Virus record (IMG/VR): IMGVR_UViG_3300024259_002152
Location: 186,001 to 250,000 of that record
Reading direction: 5' to 3' (one strand)
Length of the DNA: 64,000 nt
DNA from: a virus
In this document: in pieces, positions 49,993-57,385 of the stretch
Layout: the number at the start of each line of letters is the position of its first letter
How positions within the stretch are numbered: the stretch's first letter is position 1
Notes under the pieces: model-generated
Seen by the model: only the letters and a program-made list of their open reading frames with translations
Databases searched by the model: none
Told to the model about the DNA's origin: nothing
Program-made: the position numbers and the translations under genes

Positions 49993-50709
49993 ATGAAAAG
50001 AATAAAAGTAACGCATTTTTTGCAAGATCCTGCACTTTGTGCAGTAGCCGCAGTCGCTGTTGTAGCAAATTTTTATAATCCAGAGATAACTTATGAGCAT
50101 GTGAAGAAAGTGGCTCATAGAAAAATTAGTAAAAAAATATCCGATGATGGACTATATTCTTCTCAAATATGTATGCTCCTTAATCTTCTAGGATTTCAGA
50201 ATGTATCTTTAGTTACTAGTGATTTTTCATGTATAGATTATTCCTGGTGTGATTATGGAAAAAGAAAGATGAAAGAAGTCCTAGAACAATCAATTTATAC
50301 TAAAAAAGAGAAAGAAGAGAGAGCTTTAACCAAAAATCTTTATAAATGGTATACGTTACAAGGTTATAACAATAGTATTAAAATTGATTATAATTTTGGC
50401 AGGTATATTAGAAAGCAATTAAATAAAAGAAAGCCTCTCATTTTGTCTTTTAATTGGACTATGTTTTTTAAGTTTGCTAAAGAGGGAGAAGTCGGACCAG
50501 ATCCAATAAATGGGGAGTCTGAGGAGCATGCTGTAGTTGCGAATGGTTATGATAAAAATGGAGTATGGGTAGTGGACTCTCATCATAATTACTACACCTA
50601 TAATAGGAAAAAGTATAGAAGAGGTTTTTACAAGATATCTTGGGAAAATTTATTCACTATTATGGGTGAGGGAGATGTGATTATTCCTAATGATTATTAT
50701 ATTGAATAA
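49993..50709 (+). CDS. C39/papain-like cysteine peptidase-like protein
   Basis: A 238-residue protein. The N-terminus has FLQDPALCAVAAVAVVANFY (~9-28), where C39-like peptidases have Q-x-x-x-x-C; Cys16 would be the nucleophile. The C-terminal half has GESEEHAVVANGYDKNGVWVVDS (~174-196), with His179 and Asp ~195 forming the expected catalytic pair. It may cleave a double-glycine or structural precursor, or cell-wall-linked peptides. It lies just ahead of the poly-serine genes and could process them. Confidence 0.62.
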   Translation: MKRIKVTHFLQDPALCAVAAVAVVANFYNPEITYEHVKKVAHRKISKKISDDGLYSSQICMLLNLLGFQNVSLVTSDFSCIDYSWCDYGKRKMKEVLEQSIYTKKEKEERALTKNLYKWYTLQGYNNSIKIDYNFGRYIRKQLNKRKPLILSFNWTMFFKFAKEGEVGPDPINGESEEHAVVANGYDKNGVWVVDSHHNYYTYNRKKYRRGFYKISWENLFTIMGEGDVIIPNDYYIE

Positions 50710-50721
50710 GAGAAAATATTT

Positions 50722-52296
50722 ATGGCTTTTGACAGATATGTAGAGGGGTTTGATCAGTGCGAGCCTCCTGTATGTCCTGAAGATATAGTTATAACTATTA
50801 TCAGTGTTAGTTGCACAGAAGACAAGATGCTGCATGTAGAATGGTTGGTTACCGATAAATATAATAGAGATATTAATGGTAACTATTTAGCATGGTCTTG
50901 TGATAATCAGGATTTAGATACTACTGTTTTTCCTTCCATAGGTCCTACTTCTTATGTCTCTTATTTTGATATCTCTAGCTGTATGGGGATTATTTATTTT
51001 AAAATAAAGGTAAGAATTGGAACTACTTTTTTTGAGGGGGATTTAGAAGCGTTCGATACAGCACTATGTACGTCAAGCGATACAGCAGTTCCAGCATCAT
51101 GGTGCGGGGATTGTCCTGATGGAGTTTCTACACCTCCTCCATATCTACTGTATGTGATATCATCTACTGTTCCTTCATATCCTACATATTTTGACTATGC
51201 AGGGTTATGCTGGTATGTAGATGATAATGAGAATGAAATTTCTATAAGGGATTTGCCAGAAGGAGCTATTTTAACTGGAGCAAGTGAAATATATTCATCT
51301 TGTGAAGACTGTTGCTTACAATTAGATTGTCCTAGTCCTTGGGTAGAATTGCCAGCAGATATTCAAGCATTTGCGGGAGAAAAGGTGGGAGTCTTTTATT
51401 TTGAATATCAGACTTATGATGTTGCAGATCAGTTATTCGTTATTAGGAACTTTTTTGAGCCAGATGATTGTCTCACTGATGATGATGGAAATCTTTTACC
51501 TCCCCCTGATAATAAGATACTATTTGATACGGGTTGTGTGAGTACTAATTTACAGGATTGTCCATCTTTTTTCGTAGATGATCCCCTCTGTATGGATTTT
51601 GCTGCTGCTACTTATGGTTTTTGTGTTAGGGTTAGGGAGGGAGAGTTACCAATAGGTATTCTTAATGTTTGTAATTGTAATGATACCGAAGGCACTTATT
51701 GGAGAATATGTAGTATAGATCCTGATCGCAACATTTCTAATTGGGAAGGTGGAGATGAATGTTTATGCACGGATATGAGTTCTTCAAGCAGTTCTAGCTT
51801 AAGTAGTTCAAGTAGTTCAAGTTCAAGTTCAAGTTCAAGTAGTTCTAGTTCTAGTAGTTCTAGTTCTAGTTCTAGTAGCTCTAGTTCTAGTAGTTCTAGT
51901 TCTAGTTCTAGTTCTAGTTCTAGTTCTAGTAGTTCTAGTAGTTCTAGTAGTTCTAGTTCTAGCAGTTCTAGTTCTAGTAGTTCTAGTAGTTCTAGTAGTT
52001 CAAGTAGTTCAAGTAGTTCTAGTAGTTCTAGTAGTTCAAGTTCAAGTAGTTCTAGCAGTTCGAGTTTAAGTAGTTCGAGTAGCTCTCAAAACTTATGGTA
52101 TCATGCGGCTACAGGATGGACGGGGTCAGGATGCACAGGTATACCTGCTGGTTTGGTGCTCATCTGTCTTCCATCAGGTGTTGCGAATGGAAGATGTTAT
52201 AATGGAAGCTTCTCGGGTCTTCCGAGCGGATGCACAACCCTCGGACCAACAACTCCGTGCTCTGCAATAGATGGGACATATACTGGACCTTGTTAG
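50722..52296 (+). CDS. Cys-rich protein with poly-serine stalk (paralogue A)
   Basis: A 524-residue protein, probably virion-exposed. Residues ~1-350 form a Cys-rich, strand-rich domain (~35 Cys) shared with the genes at 54010 and 55947; it begins MAFDRYVEGFDQCEPPVCPED. Residues ~352-455 are an almost pure serine run (one or two Leu). A ~68-residue C-terminal cap (WYHAATGWTGSGCTGIP...) is unrelated to that of paralogue B. Poly-Ser stalks are seen in surface and tail-fibre-like proteins and can carry O-glycans. No signal peptide is visible. The first 56 nt match paralogue B exactly. Confidence 0.75.
   Translation: MAFDRYVEGFDQCEPPVCPEDIVITIISVSCTEDKMLHVEWLVTDKYNRDINGNYLAWSCDNQDLDTTVFPSIGPTSYVSYFDISSCMGIIYFKIKVRIGTTFFEGDLEAFDTALCTSSDTAVPASWCGDCPDGVSTPPPYLLYVISSTVPSYPTYFDYAGLCWYVDDNENEISIRDLPEGAILTGASEIYSSCEDCCLQLDCPSPWVELPADIQAFAGEKVGVFYFEYQTYDVADQLFVIRNFFEPDDCLTDDDGNLLPPPDNKILFDTGCVSTNLQDCPSFFVDDPLCMDFAAATYGFCVRVREGELPIGILNVCNCNDTEGTYWRICSIDPDRNISNWEGGDECLCTDMSSSSSSSLSSSSSSSSSSSSSSSSSSSSSSSSSSSSSSSSSSSSSSSSSSSSSSSSSSSSSSSSSSSSSSSSSSSSSSSSSSSSSSSSSSSSSSSSLSSSSSSQNLWYHAATGWTGSGCTGIPAGLVLICLPSGVANGRCYNGSFSGLPSGCTTLGPTTPCSAIDGTYTGPC
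51779..52087 (+). repeat. serine-codon repeat array (stalk of paralogue A)
   Basis: The DNA alternates AGT with TCN codons (mostly TCT and TCA), an almost perfect 6-nt repeat of AGTTCT/AGTTCA type over ~310 nt. Using both serine codon families in strict alternation keeps the repeat unstable enough to vary in length while coding only serine. Leu (TTA/TTG) interrupts it near both ends. Confidence 0.93.
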
Positions 52297-52327
52297 GTGT
52301 AAAAATATTAAATAAGAGAAAAATAAT

Positions 52328-54010
52328 ATGTTAGATTGTCAAGTAATAACAGAAAACGATGATATCTTTATTTGTAAAAAGATGGGAGAAAGAACCCATT
52401 TTAAAGATTTTAAAATACACAAATCTCAATGTGAGCAGTGCGTGAAAGATGAAGAAATAGTGCTAAGACAGTTTGAAAATAATTTTTATTTTAGCTGTTT
52501 GATAAGTGTCGATCAAATAGATAAATTAGAGAATAAAGAAGAGATTATAGAAAATACTTTAGAATATTTTAGGCATTCTGAAAATGATCCAGATTTAGTA
52601 AATAAATTAAAATCTATGTTATTCTATTTTGTTATGAATCCTAGATTTAAATTTGATCCTATGGACAAATTGAGGTTGGAATATATTTTAAATAATATTG
52701 AAAATTTGAATTTATCGGAATCAATGGAAAGTTTTATTAACGATGATGAAAATTTATATAATTTTTATAAAAAGAACTTATTGGATTTAATGAGTAGTAA
52801 TATAGATGTTTTTAAAAATAGTATTAAACAACAATTAGAAATGGTGGTCGTTACAAAAGATTTTGCTATTCGATTTTTTGGGGAAAATAAAGACAAATTT
52901 GATGATGCTTTTTGTGCCGATTTTCATAAGTCTTTAAAAGAGTATGATAATAATATGGGGAGGATGAAGAAAGATCCTAATTTCGTTCCTGTTTTTAAAG
53001 TATCTTTAATAGATAAAATAAAGGGGGCAAAAGAAGCATTTAAAAGAATAGTAAAGAAATCTAAAGAAGAAGGAAAAGATGCTTTATGGATCAGCGAGAA
53101 AAAAATAATAGAAAGGCAAGTTTGTTGTACTACCTGCACGGATGGAGGAAGTTGTCCTTATTGTGGTTGCCAGATAAAGAAATCATGGTTTTTACCGCTA
53201 GGAAAATCAGAATTGTCAACTGAGGGCTGTCCCAATCTCAATACTTATCCCCATCTTAAAATCTTTCCCTCAAAAAATTATTGGGAAGTGTGTGAAGAAA
53301 AAACTTCTGTGATTATAGTCGCAAGAAATGAAGAAAATTTGAATAAAACTCTTGGAAGTCTTATTGCTAATGCAACAGGAGAAATAGAAATATTAGTTGG
53401 ATTAGATGGGTGCAGATATGATGTTATAAATAATGAAAAAGTTGCTACTTTACAATTTAATCAACATATAGGTAGGAGAAAAATATCTAATCAATTAGTT
53501 AAGTTGGCTACTGGGAAATACTTATTTGAAGTTGATGCTCATTGTGCTGTTTCTTATGGGTGGGATACTAGGTTAAAATGTGTGTGTGATGATAATATTA
53601 TTGTCGGATGTTCTGTTAATTCTATCGATGAAAAATTATGGGGATGTGATGAGGATATTAAATGGGTGGGAGGGAAAATAATAGAAGATGCAAAATGGAA
53701 ATGGGATAAAATTGATAATAATGTTGAGAAGATAGAAGAGGTAGAGAGTTTTAATGCTTGCGGATGGATGATAAGAAAAGATTATTTTGAAAAATTAGAT
53801 GGTCATGATGAAGATCTTGGAGAATGGGGATGGGAGAATGTTGAGTGGACATTAAAGAATAAATCTAATAGTGGTAGAATTATTATAAGAACAGATGTTA
53901 TAGTATCACATCTGTTTCGGAAACAGTATCCCTATGAAATAAAAGGATTAAAGTATAATGATGTAATACAAATATTAAAAAATAAAGACATTTACAAACA
54001 GGGTGTCTAA
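52328..54010 (+). CDS. glycosyltransferase (GT2-like) with N-terminal Zn/helical region
   Basis: A 560-residue protein. Residues ~1-260 are helical with a CxxC pair near 37-40. A cysteine cluster (CCTTCTDGGSCPYCGC, ~265-280) looks like a zinc module. The C-terminal ~240 residues are a GT-A glycosyltransferase: SVIIVARNEENLNKTLGSLI (~327-346), EILVGLDGCR (~355-364), GRRKISNQLVKLATGKYLFEVDAHC (segments ~382-406, with the DxH of the metal site) and GEWGWENVEWTLK (~498-510, the ED/EN acceptor motif). It lies between two poly-serine genes and overlaps the next by 1 nt, so it is the best candidate to glycosylate the stalks. Confidence 0.78.
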   Translation: MLDCQVITENDDIFICKKMGERTHFKDFKIHKSQCEQCVKDEEIVLRQFENNFYFSCLISVDQIDKLENKEEIIENTLEYFRHSENDPDLVNKLKSMLFYFVMNPRFKFDPMDKLRLEYILNNIENLNLSESMESFINDDENLYNFYKKNLLDLMSSNIDVFKNSIKQQLEMVVVTKDFAIRFFGENKDKFDDAFCADFHKSLKEYDNNMGRMKKDPNFVPVFKVSLIDKIKGAKEAFKRIVKKSKEEGKDALWISEKKIIERQVCCTTCTDGGSCPYCGCQIKKSWFLPLGKSELSTEGCPNLNTYPHLKIFPSKNYWEVCEEKTSVIIVARNEENLNKTLGSLIANATGEIEILVGLDGCRYDVINNEKVATLQFNQHIGRRKISNQLVKLATGKYLFEVDAHCAVSYGWDTRLKCVCDDNIIVGCSVNSIDEKLWGCDEDIKWVGGKIIEDAKWKWDKIDNNVEKIEEVESFNACGWMIRKDYFEKLDGHDEDLGEWGWENVEWTLKNKSNSGRIIIRTDVIVSHLFRKQYPYEIKGLKYNDVIQILKNKDIYKQGV

Positions 54011-55839
54011 TGGCTTTTGACAGATATGTAGAGGGGTTTGATCAGTGCGAGCCTCCTGTATGTCCAACGGATATAACGATTGAGATTATTAATGTTGTGT
54101 GTGTATCTAATACTTTATATGTTACATGGAGTATTGTAGATAATACCAGCCAGAATTTACTAGATAATCTTAATTCCAATGATCTGCTATGGTCTTGTGA
54201 TAATCAAGATTTTGATAATATTGTTTCTCCTGGATACTCTTCTACCAATATTTATACTGTTTCTTTTGATGTTTCCACTTGTGATGGAGTCATTTATTTA
54301 AAAGTAAAAGCAAAAATAGTTACTACTTTTTTTGAAAGTGGTATAGAAACATTTGATACATCGGGATGTATTGATGTTAGTAATCTAGCAGTTCCTGCAA
54401 TTTGGTGTGGAGATTGTCCTGATATAGTTTCTACTCCTCCTCCATATTTATTATATGTGAGATCTTCTACTGTCCCTTCGTACCCTACATATTTTGATTA
54501 CGGAGGTTTATGCTGGTATGTAAATAGCAGTAATAATGAGATTATGATAGAAGATTTACCAGTAGGGGCCATTTTGACTGGAGCAAGTGAAATATATTCA
54601 TCTTGTGAAGACTGTTGCTTACAATTAGATTGTCCTAGTCCTTGGGTAGAATTACCATCAGACATTCAAGCATTTAATGGAGAAAAGGTAGGAGTCTTTT
54701 ATTTTGAATATAAAACTTATCTCGTTGCTGATAGAATATATGTAGTTAGAAATTTTGATCCAGATGATTGTGATGCAGAAGGACCTTGGACTCCTCCGTC
54801 TGAAAAAATATTATTTGATACAGGTTGTGTAAGTACTAGTGCAGGTCCTTGTCCATCTTTTTTTGTAAGTGATCATTTGTGTTTAAGTTATGGTTCTTCT
54901 ACTTATGGTTTTTGCGTTCGGGTTAGGGAGAGCGAGTTACCTATAGGTCTTGTTAATGATTGTAACTGTAATGATGAGACTACAGATACTAATTGGGAAA
55001 TATGTAGTGTAGATCCTGATGGTGTTATCTCTAATTGGGAAGGTGGGAACGATTGTTTGTGTGAAGATGCCATGTCTTCCAGTAGTTCAAGTTCAAGTAT
55101 AAGCTCAAGCAGTTCAAGCAGTTCAAGTAGTTCAAGCAGTTCAAGTAGTTCAAGTTTGAGTAGCTCGAGTAGTTCTAGCTCGAGTAGTTCTAGTTCAAGC
55201 AGTTCTAGTTCAAGTAGTTCTAGTTCAAGCAGTTCTAGTTCAAGTAGCTCTAGTTCAAGTAGCTCTAGTTCTAGTAGCTCTAGTTCAAGTAGTTCTAGTT
55301 CAAGTAGTTCGAGTTCGAGTAGTTCGAGTTCGAGTAGTTCGAGTTCGAGTAGTTCGAGTTCGAGTAGTTTTAGTAGTTCGAGTTCAAGTAGTTCGAGTTC
55401 AAGTAGTTCGAGTTCAAGTAGTTCGAGTAGCTTAAGTTCGAGTAGTTCGAGTTCAAGTAGTTCGAGTAGCTCAAGTTCGAGTAGCTCAAGTCACGCTGCT
55501 GAGGGTTGTCCCGCTACGTGTGGAGATTGTAGCGAAACTTATAATGTAGAAATAACAGGTTTTACTACTAGTCCTGAGCATAATATTTCTACCACCGTTA
55601 CACGAATTAGTGGATGTCAATGGATAACTGCTGGGATGGGTTTCGGAATGGCAGGAGCAGCTATTGAATGTGCTGGAGGAGTATGGGTAGTGCGTGAATA
55701 TTATTTATTCCCATATGTAATGGCTATAATTCCATCTGGTACAGAACCTCTCGCTTATACTAATGATTGCCCTACTACTAATTCTCCATATAACTTACTA
55801 AGTGCCATAGGAGATACTGGGATAGCAACGGTATCTTAA
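54010..55839 (+). CDS. Cys-rich protein with poly-serine stalk (paralogue B)
   Basis: A 609-residue paralogue of the protein at 50722. The Cys-rich head (~1-355) keeps the same cysteine spacing and WCGDCPD, CLQLDCPSPWVEL and GFCVRVRE blocks. Residues ~356-494 are a longer poly-serine run with rare Ile/Leu/Phe. The C-terminal ~115 residues (HAAEGCPATCGDCSETYNVEITG...) differ from paralogue A and contain a glycine-rich centre (GMGFGMAGAAIECAGG). The first base of its ATG overlaps the glycosyltransferase stop. It is probably a virion surface protein. Confidence 0.75.
   Translation: MAFDRYVEGFDQCEPPVCPTDITIEIINVVCVSNTLYVTWSIVDNTSQNLLDNLNSNDLLWSCDNQDFDNIVSPGYSSTNIYTVSFDVSTCDGVIYLKVKAKIVTTFFESGIETFDTSGCIDVSNLAVPAIWCGDCPDIVSTPPPYLLYVRSSTVPSYPTYFDYGGLCWYVNSSNNEIMIEDLPVGAILTGASEIYSSCEDCCLQLDCPSPWVELPSDIQAFNGEKVGVFYFEYKTYLVADRIYVVRNFDPDDCDAEGPWTPPSEKILFDTGCVSTSAGPCPSFFVSDHLCLSYGSSTYGFCVRVRESELPIGLVNDCNCNDETTDTNWEICSVDPDGVISNWEGGNDCLCEDAMSSSSSSSSISSSSSSSSSSSSSSSSSSLSSSSSSSSSSSSSSSSSSSSSSSSSSSSSSSSSSSSSSSSSSSSSSSSSSSSSSSSSSSSSSSSSSSSSSFSSSSSSSSSSSSSSSSSSSSLSSSSSSSSSSSSSSSSSSSHAAEGCPATCGDCSETYNVEITGFTTSPEHNISTTVTRISGCQWITAGMGFGMAGAAIECAGGVWVVREYYLFPYVMAIIPSGTEPLAYTNDCPTTNSPYNLLSAIGDTGIATVS
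55076..55489 (+). repeat. serine-codon repeat array (stalk of paralogue B)
   Basis: About 138 serine codons. Parts have a 15-nt unit (AGT AGT TCT AGT TCA and close variants), others an AGT AGT TCG AGT TCG unit, so the array grew by several separate expansions. Compared with the stalk of paralogue A, the TCN codon choice shifts from TCT to TCA to TCG along the array. Confidence 0.93.
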
Positions 55840-55880
55840 AAGATAAAAAGGAAAAATTGTACAAAATGAGGAACAAAAAT

Positions 55881-55938
55881 ATGTTAGACTGTTAAATAAA
55901 AACAGAAAATGGTAATATTTGAGAAATAAAAAAGGAAC
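55881..55938 (+). pseudogene. decayed 5' fragment of the glycosyltransferase gene
   Basis: ATGTTAGA(C)TGT(T)AA... aligns with the first 39 nt of the glycosyltransferase gene at 52328 with 31 identities and no gap. The fifth codon has changed from CAA to TAA, so the reading frame stops at once, and homology fades after ~40-60 nt. It sits in the gap before the third Cys-rich paralogue, exactly where an intact copy would be expected. Confidence 0.75.
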
Positions 55939-55946
55939 AAAATATT

Positions 55947-56996
55947 ATGACTTTTAATAGATATACAGAAGGATTTGATCAATGCGGACCGCCATCATGT
56001 CCTGAGGATGTGATAGTAGAAATTACAAATAAGACATGCACTAATGATAACACATTGCATATAGAATGGACTGTCGTAGACAGGTATAACAGAAATCTAG
56101 ATCTAAATTCTGTTTTATGGTCTTGTGATAATCAGAATTTTAATAATACTTCTTACCCAGAAAATGATTTTCAGCCATATGAAACTTCTTTTGATGTTTC
56201 TAGTTGTGAAGGTATTATTTATTTAAAAGCAAAGGTAAGAATTGGTACAACTCTTATAGAAAGTAAGGTAGAAACATGCGATACGGCTTTGTGTGATACA
56301 ATTAGTAATCTAGCAGTTCCTGCAATTTGGTGTGGAGATTGTCCTGATACTGTTTCTAATCCTCCTTTATACTTATTGTATGTGAGATCTATGACTGTCC
56401 CTTCATATCCTGCATATTTTGATTACGGAGGGTTTTGCTGGCATTTAACTAATGATAATAACGAGGTATCTACGGATGATTTACCAGAAGGGGCTATTTT
56501 AACTGATATAGATACCTCTTATCTATATTGCAATGATTGTTGTTTAAAATTAGATTGTCCCAGTTCGTGGGTGGAGTTGTCGGCTGATGCCCAAGAAACC
56601 CCAGGAGAAAGGGTGGGAGTTTTTTACTTTGAATATCAAACGACTATTTGTCCTGATAGATTTTATGTTATTAAGAATTTTGTGGATAGTGATTGCACTG
56701 CTGCGGGGGCATGGACTCCAGAGTCAGATAAAATATTATTTGATACGGGTTGTATCGCAACTAGTTTAGAAGAGGGTCCATCATTTTTTGCTGGTAATCA
56801 TTTATGTTTAGATTATGGAGAGCCCACATATGGTTTTTGTTTAACTGTTAGAGAGGGAGATTTACCTATAGGTATTGTTAATGATTGCGATTGTTCAGAT
56901 AATTGCAATACTACTTGGAAAATATGTAGTGTAGATCCTGATGGTAGCATTCTTAATTGGGAAGGTAGTAATGAATGTCTATGTGAGGAAATTTAG
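55947..56996 (+). CDS. Cys-rich paralogue C, without poly-serine stalk
   Basis: A 349-residue protein that is the head domain only: it aligns end to end with residues ~1-350 of the paralogues at 50722 and 54010 (MTFNRYTEGFDQCGPPSCPED at the start; WKICSVDPDGSILNWEG and CLCEEI at the end) and stops exactly where their serine runs begin. The cysteine pattern is kept, so it is still likely folded. Loss of the stalk goes together with decay of the preceding glycosyltransferase copy. It may be a stalk-less subunit or a relic under weaker selection. Confidence 0.75.
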   Translation: MTFNRYTEGFDQCGPPSCPEDVIVEITNKTCTNDNTLHIEWTVVDRYNRNLDLNSVLWSCDNQNFNNTSYPENDFQPYETSFDVSSCEGIIYLKAKVRIGTTLIESKVETCDTALCDTISNLAVPAIWCGDCPDTVSNPPLYLLYVRSMTVPSYPAYFDYGGFCWHLTNDNNEVSTDDLPEGAILTDIDTSYLYCNDCCLKLDCPSSWVELSADAQETPGERVGVFYFEYQTTICPDRFYVIKNFVDSDCTAAGAWTPESDKILFDTGCIATSLEEGPSFFAGNHLCLDYGEPTYGFCLTVREGDLPIGIVNDCDCSDNCNTTWKICSVDPDGSILNWEGSNECLCEEI

Positions 56997-57019
56997 GTTT
57001 TCACTAGTTAAAAAATATT

Positions 57020-57385
57020 ATGGAGTATCAAACAATGACGTTTAAAAATATATGTAAAAATTATTTTGATAGGAATAAAAAATATCTGCTATCAGATCAC
57101 ATTATTTACGAGATGAATGGGGCTGTGTTATGTAAGACAAGCAATGCTATTTTTGATTTTCATGAAATAGCAATAAAAAATATTATAGATTATTGCAAAG
57201 AGGCAGGATATGAAAAAATAGATAAAGTAGTTTTTGTTTCTTCTTATGATGTAGATATTGTTGAAGATGCTCCCAAATTACAACTAAAAATGCAAGCTGA
57301 TTCTAAAATAAGTATAATAAAAGAAAATGACAGATTTATAGCAATGGTTTGTATTGGAGAATGGGTGGAGATTAATGAAAAATAA
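57020..57385 (+). CDS. hypothetical protein
   Basis: A 121-residue protein (MEYQTMTFKNICKNYFDRNKKY...), ATG 57020 or ATG 57035. It has alternating helices and strands (IDKVVFVSSYDVDIVEDAPKL; RFIAMVCIGEWVEI). No family is recognised. Its last codons overlap the histidine kinase gene by 11 nt. Confidence 0.5.
   Translation: MEYQTMTFKNICKNYFDRNKKYLLSDHIIYEMNGAVLCKTSNAIFDFHEIAIKNIIDYCKEAGYEKIDKVVFVSSYDVDIVEDAPKLQLKMQADSKISIIKENDRFIAMVCIGEWVEINEK

Noticed and set aside
51779-52087. Serine repeat as a sequencing or assembly artefact
   Set aside because: A second, differently composed serine array is found in the paralogue, both stay in frame, and each has its own downstream cap domain. The exact length may still be uncertain.
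52328-54010. Transposase or insertion sequence causing the duplicated module
   Set aside because: No terminal inverted repeats, target-site duplications or transposase motifs are visible. Duplication by recombination is enough.
57354-57375. Earlier start of the histidine kinase at 57354
   Set aside because: The ATG at 57375 has a good GGTGGAG site and gives a shorter overlap with the upstream gene.
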